From: Cryptomeria japonica
Taxonomy: Eukaryota > Streptophyta > Pinopsida > Cupressales > Cupressaceae
Length of the DNA: 64,000 nt
Direction of reading: 5' to 3'
NCBI RefSeq assembly: GCF_030272615.1
Contig: NC_081407.1
Coordinates: 317,344,456 to 317,408,455 of the forward strand
Within the stretch, counting starts at the first letter, position 1. Every line of letters begins with the position of its first letter. The position numbers and the translations under genes are program-made. Positions 56,853 through 64,000 of this stretch are shown in pieces. Under the pieces are notes generated by a model. That model made no database searches and was not told the origin of the DNA. It saw only the letters and a list, made by a program, of their open reading frames with translations.

Positions 56853-57779
56853 TGTTGGGACCTATAAAATCTTGAGGGTTTAGGGTTTTTTATTTTTCAT
56901 GAAAACATTTAGAAAAATTAAACCCTTGTAGTGCATTATTGTAATTCATATTGAACTTGGGTTCAAGTTTCAAGGTTCAACCGTTTCTCTTGTGTGAGTT
57001 GTGGCTTTGTAATATTTTTTAATAAGCAAGTGAGAATGCGTTATGTCAATTTTGAACCATTTGCAAATCCGTTCAAGGTTCAAGGTTCAAGCTATTGTGA
57101 CTCATAAAAATTTGAGTATTTTGGGAGGCCCATTTCAAAATTTTGCATGTGCACTTCCTCCTGGCGTGTTTCTGGCAGTTTTGAATTTTTGCCTTATCAA
57201 CAAGACCTACCCCGATCAGCAAGACTCACCGCAATGAGGTTGTAGGCAGTGTGTGTGGTGTTATCGGGTATTGGGTGGAGCGGTTTCATGCTATCCCGAC
57301 CACCCGATGACATGGTGCAAGCGGGGAAGATATACATCAGTGACACCAACCATCGGAATAGCGCAATATAATGCTACCCGATGACCTGATGGAACATCAT
57401 CTAGAGTGCAGTAAGTCATCGGCCATCGGAGGTCAAGTTCTGAAGTTATCTTGATGACCCAATGGATAGTGCAAAGAGGTGCGGAGCAAAAATTTTGTCA
57501 TCATCCATTGGGGTTAGCATGTTTGGAGAGGCCACGATGACCCGATGGAAAGGCCCAAGCATGGTCCATTTATCCCACATTGGCCATGGGGAGGAGAATT
57601 TTAGTATTTAAAGGCAAAGCCCCATACATATTAAGTGTCAAATCTTACGAGATTTTGGCAAGTAGCAGCTCAGAAGTGGTGGGCCCCTCGCACGCATCTC
57701 TCAAAGTGCCCAAATTTTGTAGCGAAAAGGCAAAATAACCAATGAGCAAGTCAGGCAAATCAACAGTGATCACAAAATA

Positions 57780-59560
57780 TCCAACGGCTGTCGCTATGTT
57801 GCGACATAAAGATGCTCACCAGATATCACCGCAACTTGGTGACAAAGAATGTGCTGAAAAGGGGTGAGCAATTCAGGTTAAGGATCGAGCAGGTTTGAGC
57901 CGATCGAACAGCCATCGCTATACCGCCATGTGAAAGTGCTCGACTGTTAATAGCCGTAACTTGGCGAGTGATGAGGTGGCAGACAAGTGGTAGACATGTG
58001 GTGAAACCATGGCACAAGAGAGAGTCACTCAGGAGAGGCTAATGATCAAGTAGATCGTTGAAATCCAACAGTAGATCCAATGCAGATCAACGGTAGGGTG
58101 AAATTCTGGGGCTAACCATGACTGTCATTGTACCACCATTGTGAAGTGCCCAAAACGAATACCCTCATGACATGTGACGTCGAGGTGGACTCTGAGAAAA
58201 TCATGATGTGCCACATGGTGACACGCAGCTGATGAGGTGGAACATCCAGTGGTAACACGAGGAAGACAGGTGGCATGTCATCAAAATGAACATCGATAAG
58301 ACCTTGGCTTTGATGGATCACTATAGGGACTCATTAAAGGCATCAGTTTCATCGACATAAAAGGTATCGATGAAACTAAGGTTTTGATAAGACAAGAAAG
58401 TGGCTTGCCAAAGGAGAGGTTTGGCTGAAAGACTGAGGCCTAACAAACTAGAATAGGTGGTGGGTCCAACGGCGCTGAGGTGGCGAATGAGGTTGTGCTA
58501 AGGTGGATCCGTTGGCTAGTCACAGACTGACACGTAGCATGGATGGATGAAGAGGTAAGGACCGAGCAGGTTTGTGCCAATCTGATGGTTGTTGCTATAC
58601 CGCTATGTGAAGGTGCTCGATGGTCATCCCCTGTGACATGGCGACTGATGATGTGGTATTTGCGGTGGCGGTCTAGGTGGGCTCAGAGAAAACAAGGAAG
58701 TGACACATGGCGGGCCCACCAGTGGAGAGAGTAGCCCAGGTGAATTAACCGGTGGGCATGTCAAGGGGGATCTGATGGTTGGATGGATGATCTAATGGTG
58801 GTCACCATGTCACGATTAAAAGATGCTCGATGGCTAAGCGACTTGGCGACTAAGCGGTGGGACCTGTAGGAAGAACAGTTCAAAGGAAGTAAAGAATAAG
58901 AAAGTTCAAGGAAGATCTACGGTTGTCGCCATACCGCAAGAAAGAGGTGCTCGAATGTTAATGGTCATGACTTGGCAACTGGTAAGGTGGAAAGACAGGT
59001 GGAGTCCAGAGGGACTCACGAGCGAACCAGGAGGTGACATGTGGCCGAAACCTACACAAGAAAGTCAGGTTAAAATATAGTTTCAGACTATGGTGAAAAG
59101 GCAAAAGCTTAAATGACCAACCTGCAGAGGGATTGATGGTTGAGGGTTGAATTTTTGCCCAAATATGGATTTGTAATGTATCGTTGAAAAGCTCTCGATC
59201 TGAGGAATCTGATTCTGCAGTCAAGTTTAGCCCATGGAAAGTATTTTTGGGACAGTGAACTCAGGATCTTAGAAGTTATTTCTCAGACAGAAGGTGATGA
59301 TTTTCTACAGGCCAAGTGTGACAGTGGTTCATGCCAGTAGTTAAGGTAAGCAGTTACGGCGGAAAACTAGTGGTAGCAGTTAAGTTTTTAACAACTAGAG
59401 ACCAAGTGGTGGGGACCATTTCTAAGAAGATTACTCAGGAAAGTTAAAGGGCATGTTATTTTTCCATGATCAGATGGTTGTCGCTATATTGCAATGGAAA
59501 CACGTCCAAACTTTAAAGGCCGCGACATGGCGACTAAAGGAGAGGTGCTTAGAAAGAAGA
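57780..59560 (+). repeat. Dispersed motif of about 75 nt, at least seven copies
   Basis: Copies near 57785, 57900, 58120, 58580, 58795, 58920 and 59475 follow the pattern GGTTGTCGCTATACCGC, then ATGTGAAGGTGCTCGA, then GACTTGGCGACT and GAGGTGG. Spacing is irregular (about 115 to 560 bp), unlike a satellite. Confidence 0.7.
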
Positions 59561-60000
59561 CCTCCTGATCCGTTGGCACCAAAAATTTAAAATATTCAAA
59601 AGAAATAGCAGCAGAGGTGTGCAAGTTACATCTGACATTGCTTCAAGGTGGAAAAGGGTTGGTGAGAGGTATATAGGGAGATTTGCAGGGAGATCTACAG
59701 AGGACATAATGGTGTGCGGTTGTGTGTTTTCTTAGGTACAACCATCAATGCTCTGGCTCAAGATAATACACCGGCATTATGAAGCTGTCAGTTGTTGTAA
59801 CCAATTTTGGGTGATAGGGGCCTACCCTTTCATCCATTTTCTAAATGAATGCCCAGTGAATTAATGAAGCACGCATCCCAAAAAGAATGTTAGATATCTC
59901 CCTCAACTGCAATGGCATAGAAATATAACTTTTGCAATAAATGAATGTTGGGGTAAGATTTTTCTTCTAGGTAGTCTGAAGCTTGTTGCATCCATATTTC

Positions 60001-60009
60001 TATAAAAGG
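60001..60009 (+). promoter_or_regulatory. TATA box in the probable long LTR
   Basis: TATAAAAGG, near-consensus, about 825 bp before the primer-like site. Confidence 0.4.
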
Positions 60010-60833
60010 ATACCAAGGCTACCTAGAAAAGGGGATACAAATTTTTTTAGCTAAACTCTGGCAAAATTAATATAGGCCTTTGTCTTAGCAATGTCTGAGT
60101 CAAATATGAAGTACTTGTAACCTTCTGACAGAGGAATGAAATATACAGTCCAGATAATTTAAATTTGGATTTGTATTGTCTCTATGTCATTGTACTGGTG
60201 TTCATTCCATTTAAGTAATCTAAGATTACTTATTTGAATGATTTGCTAGGCATCTAATGAAGTTGTTTTGAGTCTTTTTCTTAACGAGAAAAACATAAAT
60301 ATACTTTGAACAAAGTCATTGATATCAGTATTTCTAGTGTGGATTTGATGATGAAATCTAGTGTAGATTAGGACTCTATGTATGTCAGGCATATTCAGAG
60401 TTGATAGATCAGGAACTTGTGATTTGTGTACTAGTTTCTCTTGTTAGGTTGCAATCTATTGTAGATGACTCTGTTTCCCGGATAAGGCACTGGTTTATCT
60501 ATTGGTTTTTGTTGCATTTTGTGATCCTTTTTAAAAAAATTCAAATCAATTTTCCATTTAGGTTAGTTGTATTGGTCAGTAAGGAAAGTTTGCAGGAATT
60601 TACACTGGTTTTCTACAAACCATTTACTATTTTTGTGATAAAATAGTCTTTAAAAGGGTTCACCTGCCCAAGCTTTTATAAGCTTAAAGTGTAGGAGGTT
60701 TCCTAATTCTAGAACCTCATATTGTTGTCTTTATTTCAAACTTTTGTTGTTCTCTTCCATTGTAGCACAGAGGTGGTAATTTTCACTTTTAAAGAGAAGA
60801 AACATAAGTTTTCAAAATGGAGAACAACAAAAT

Positions 60834-60851
60834 TGGTGACTCTGTTGGGGA
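60834..60851 (+). promoter_or_regulatory. Gypsy-type primer-site-like sequence
   Basis: TGGTGACTCTGTTGGGGA is of the form used by Tat/Ogre-type gypsy elements and unlike the TGGTATCAGAGC of the copia elements here. A second, mutated copy lies at 60930-60948 (TGGTGACTCTGCTAGGAAG). Confidence 0.5.
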
Positions 60852-61271
60852 GTAATCTAAAGATCTCTGGTATAGATTGTTGAATCAGATTGTAAGTGAG
60901 TTTGCCCATCCAATTCACCACAACAAAAATGGTGACTCTGCTAGGAAGAGTCAAATAAGATAAGTCTTACACTGTAGATCTGTGTCTTTATTGCATAAAA
61001 GTGTTGAGATCGGGTTCCCTTGGCTTCAGTCTGAAAATTATTGAGTTTATCTTTCTAAAGAGAATCCTTGATCTATCTCATAGCATCTTAGAATACTATT
61101 ATGTTCTTTTCTAAAGATCAACAGTTTCATTCTTATGTGTCTTCTAGGTGATTCACCCTTTTAAACTATATATTTTATTCCCAAGATATTGGGTGGCAAC
61201 TCTGAAGTAAAAAAAAAAAAAAACCAGTGTTCTTTTAGAAAAAATCACAGTCACTTCACAAGGTTAGCAAG

Positions 61272-63190
61272 ATGAATAGGAAAAGGAATACTAGGTCTTA
61301 TATGAAGAAAAACCCTCAAGAGAAGCTGCATGAAGGGTTACACCAGAACCAGTCAAGAAGGGCTGGAGAGGAAATGTTATTCCTGGGCAGTCAAATCAGT
61401 CATGGAAATAGAAGAGTAATCAAATAGGTAAGTCTTCTGAGCATCTTGTATACGCAAGGTCCAATGCCTCTTCATATGAATCTAACCATGATATTATGGG
61501 TTTTCATGCTGACCTATTTGGCACTAATGATGATATCCAAACCTTATACCAAATATTGTCTAATACCAGTGTTTCTGGGAGAGATAGGCATAAAACAAGT
61601 AATAGAGCCAGTTCCATTCCCAAAACTATGGAAGGAAATATCAGCCTGATTGATATGGACCAGTTAAATGTGTCTGATTCAAAGGAAACTTTGTAGAACC
61701 AAGATGAAGTGTCTCAGAAGATTGAGATTCTAAATCAAAGAGTACATCAATTGATTGCCATAAGAAAAAAGAAAGAAAAGGAAAAGGAGAATGAAACCAA
61801 AGCCAAACTCATTGAAAGAGATAGGTTATTAAGACAGATTGGAGAGTTTGAGTTGTTTGCTCAAGTAGAACCTGTGAGTAAAAAGCAAGGTCCTGTTATT
61901 AGGAAAAATCCTAGATCCAAAAATTATTTATGCACCTAAAGTTGCAGTACAACCTAGTAGGGAGGTTCACAGTGATCCTCAACCTGTCAGACCCGTTGTT
62001 GACAAAGGAAAATAGAAAGTAGTGGAGAATAGATCTGTGGGTCTAGTGTCAGGAAGTGCAGAAGGACCCCAGGGAATGATGTTGCATGAGATCGAGGTAG
62101 AAAGGGTAAGGAAAGAAAATGAAGACATTAAAAGGGAGTTAGAAAAGGCTGAAATAGAAGCACTTAATGTTGAGTTAAGAAGAAACGTTGCTTAAAGGCT
62201 CCTTCTATAACTTTCCCACCTGTAGATCATAGTAATCCTATGTCCCAACATACTTCTACCTCTTTGTTGAATACTCAACCAATGATGCAAGCAAATGCTA
62301 TCCCACCCGTTAACCAATCTAATAATGCTGCCCCAAATAATTTTGTTATTCCCTCAAGTACAATTCCAGCAAATCAAACTAGTCACAGACTGTCCCATAA
62401 TCAAAGTCATCAAAATCCTAGAGCTGGCGGTTCACACCCAAGGGTGAATGCTGGAAATAACTTTACTGGAAATTAGTTCCAAAGGAGACCGATAAATGTT
62501 GAGTTGTATAGGCAGTTGTATTTTGATGGAATTCCCGAATATCCGAACCATGTCCCTATTAAAATGAGGGATAAACTCCAGAAGTTTGCTGGGAATAATA
62601 CTATCAGTGCTGAAGAGCATCTGAAATATTTTGGTGACATGATCAATGACTATGAAATTGCACATGAAGATATCATCATGAAGTTGTTTGTGCAATCCTT
62701 GATTGAGGATGCTAGATATTGGTACAGAGGGTTACCTGTGGATAGTGTAGGTTCTTGGGAAGAGTTCAAAATTTTCTTGGCTTTAAACCTTGGCTTTAAA
62801 GAGAGAAATAAATCATATAGCTATGATCAAAGGGGAGTCAGTCAATGCCTAATTCATGCAAATGTCAGTCCTAAGGGATTAACTAGAAACCCATGGATAT
62901 GAGATCCAAAGCAAAGAATTAACACCCATTGCTCTAGATGGGTTGCCTAGTACATGGGAAACATTCATCCAAGGCATCAATGCAAGAGATGAATTTCCTA
63001 AGTTTGATAGGCTAAAGGCAGATTGTCTTAAGAAGAATCAAGGTTAAATAAGAAAGAGATCAAACAAAAGAATATAGATGAAGATCTTCAAGTCCTAAAT
63101 AAAAAATCCAACAAGAAAAGCAAGCAGAAATAATTTAGGAAGAGGAAAGGTCATCATGGCAAGAACACCTTCGAGAAGGATCTTTCATAG
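61272..63190 (+). pseudogene. Element 7 gag (mosaic)
   Basis: Begins MNRKRNTRS with frameshifts near 61480 and in 61920-62210. A charged coiled coil (61709-61870) and an Asn/Pro/Gln-rich linker (62240-62470) come next. The capsid region has the gypsy signature ARYWYRGLPVDSVGSWEEF (near 62710). After a 1-base shift near 62825 it continues with copia-type capsid sequence (FMQMSVLRD, ALDGLPSTWETFIQGI near 62930, PKFDRLKADC). A basic tail precedes a TAG at 63188 just before the zinc knuckle. Confidence 0.75.
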
Positions 63191-64000
63191 ATTCAATGTT
63201 ACAAATGTGACAAATTTGGGCACTATGTTGCCAAATGTCCAGAAAGAGCCAAACAACAAGCCATATTTTCCAAAGCAAGAAAATCTAAAAGGGAAGATGA
63301 CTCCGAGAAGTATGTACTCTACTCAACACTTACAAACCAGGCATCAAACAAAGTTAACTCCTGGGTGATCGATAGTGGCTCATCCAGACACATTACAAGG
63401 TTTAGAGAAGTGCTAGACTCCATGATAGAAGAGAATGATGAGGAAGTGACTATCGAAGATGATTCCACACATCTAGTCAAAGGAGTTGGAACCTGCACCA
63501 TCAAACTAAAGTCAAGTGTATCATTACAACTTAAAGGAGTACTATATGTCCCAGGTATCAAGAGAAACCTAGTCTCCATATCAGTACTAGAGGATAATGG
63601 GTACAGAGTGACCTTCATGGACAACAAGGTGTTGTCTTGGCCAAAGAATTCATCTATCAAGAAAGCTAAAACCATTGGTCAAAGACAAGGCTACTTATAT
63701 GAGTTGTGCACAGAGCTCAACCTAGCCCTAATCCATGAAACTACAGATGCTAATGAAGTTTGGCATAGAAGACTAGTTAACCTAAATTTTAGAGCTTTAT
63801 CATCAATGGAAAACCTTGTCACAGGCCTACCTAAGTTAAAGCAATATCATTCAGGGGCATGCAAGGGATGTGCACTAGGTAAAAATAATAAAGGTGTTTT
63901 TCAAAATAGTACTAGGAAAACAAGCAAACTTCTAGAGTTAGTTTATTCTGATGTATGTGGACCTATGTTTGTACCTTCTTTAGGGGCATTTTTGTATTAT
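63191..64000 (+). CDS. Element 7 nucleocapsid knuckle, protease and integrase start (partial)
   Basis: Open for 270 codons to the window edge: knuckle CYKCDKFGHYVAKC, aspartic protease WVIDSGSSRHIT (near 63359) with the VLYVPGIKRNLVSIS block, then the HHCC module (VWHRRLVNLNF, where the usual LGH His is Asn; CKGCALGK near 63860) and the first integrase Asp in YSDVCGP. This order is that of copia elements. The frame has no stop in the window. Confidence 0.88.
   Translation, partial: MQCYKCDKFGHYVAKCPERAKQQAIFSKARKSKREDDSEKYVLYSTLTNQASNKVNSWVIDSGSSRHITRFREVLDSMIEENDEEVTIEDDSTHLVKGVGTCTIKLKSSVSLQLKGVLYVPGIKRNLVSISVLEDNGYRVTFMDNKVLSWPKNSSIKKAKTIGQRQGYLYELCTELNLALIHETTDANEVWHRRLVNLNFRALSSMENLVTGLPKLKQYHSGACKGCALGKNNKGVFQNSTRKTSKLLELVYSDVCGPMFVPSLGAFLYY

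Larger units (their letters stand above)
56853..60826 (+). repeat. Probable long LTR (about 4 kb) of the element that follows
   Basis: Begins TGTTGGGACC and ends aaaatggagaaca a few bases before a primer-site-like sequence, giving TG...CA ends. A TATAAAAGG box lies at 60001-60009. 57780-59560 holds at least seven dispersed copies of a motif of about 75 nt. Neither a second LTR nor a target duplication can be checked inside the window, so this is a proposal. Confidence 0.4.
60827..64000 (+). mobile_element. Element 7: mosaic gypsy-like leader and gag with copia protease-integrase, cut by window end
   Basis: A gypsy-type primer-like site and gypsy-type gag half are followed without a visible boundary by copia-type gag end, protease and the start of integrase. 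No LTR or target duplication separates the halves. Confidence 0.65.

Noticed and set aside
57780-59560. CRISPR-like or satellite array
   Set aside because: Copies are diverged and spacing is irregular from about 115 to 560 bp; there is no constant repeat-spacer structure, and the context is a plant retroelement.

Overview
The window looks like heterochromatic, repeat-packed nuclear DNA of a large plant genome. I recognise no host gene, tRNA or rRNA. Almost everything with a clear identity is an LTR retrotransposon of the Ty1/copia or Ty3/gypsy type, nested in one another. Long LTRs, Tat-like gypsy elements, an antisense plant-mobile-domain gene and Sirevirus-like copia elements fit a gymnosperm (conifer-like) genome. 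That assignment is an inference; a fern or another large-genome plant is not excluded.

Layout. (1) 1-7460: 3' part of a Ty3/gypsy element (Gypsy-A) with a decayed integrase, a long non-coding spacer, an antisense plant-mobile-domain (PMD) pseudogene and a probable 3' LTR. (2) 7609-23065: Copia-1, a Sirevirus-like gag-pol element, split inside its reverse transcriptase by Copia-2 (11704-21211, target duplication agtta). The 5' LTR of Copia-2 is itself split by a solo LTR (12506-14149, duplication gtctt). (3) 23690-51282: integrase remnant of Gypsy-B, split by Copia-3 (24228-51098). The 5' LTR of Copia-3 holds Copia-4 (24952-37599); codon 2 of Copia-4 ORF1 holds Copia-5 (25832-31843, minus strand, perfect duplication ggaaa, LTRs about 99% identical). 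Copia-3 ORF2 holds Copia-6 (43179-49352). (4) 51283-60826: unassigned AT-rich DNA, two minus-strand LTR fragments and a long, motif-rich probable LTR. (5) 60827-64000: start of another element with a gypsy-like gag followed by copia-type protease and integrase, cut by the window edge.

Main observation. Copia-2, Copia-3 and Copia-4 have LTRs, initiator-Met-type primer sites and polypurine tracts like those of Copia-1, but no protease, integrase or reverse transcriptase. Each instead carries the same two genes. ORF1 is a coiled-coil protein with three to four intact CCHC zinc knuckles. ORF2 is a protein of about 1,100 residues with a conserved N-terminal domain (marker SRVH), a highly charged middle and a helical C-terminus. 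Three diverged copies of one gene layout argue for a conserved pol-less retrotransposon lineage, probably mobilised in trans by a Copia-1-like partner. The ORF2 domain is one I do not recognise.

Most reading frames are broken. In Copia-6 the stops I could place are TAG or TGA and none is TAA, the pattern expected from deamination of methylated cytosine in CHG and CG contexts. Copia-5 is the exception: a near-complete gag-pol with a single in-frame TAG.
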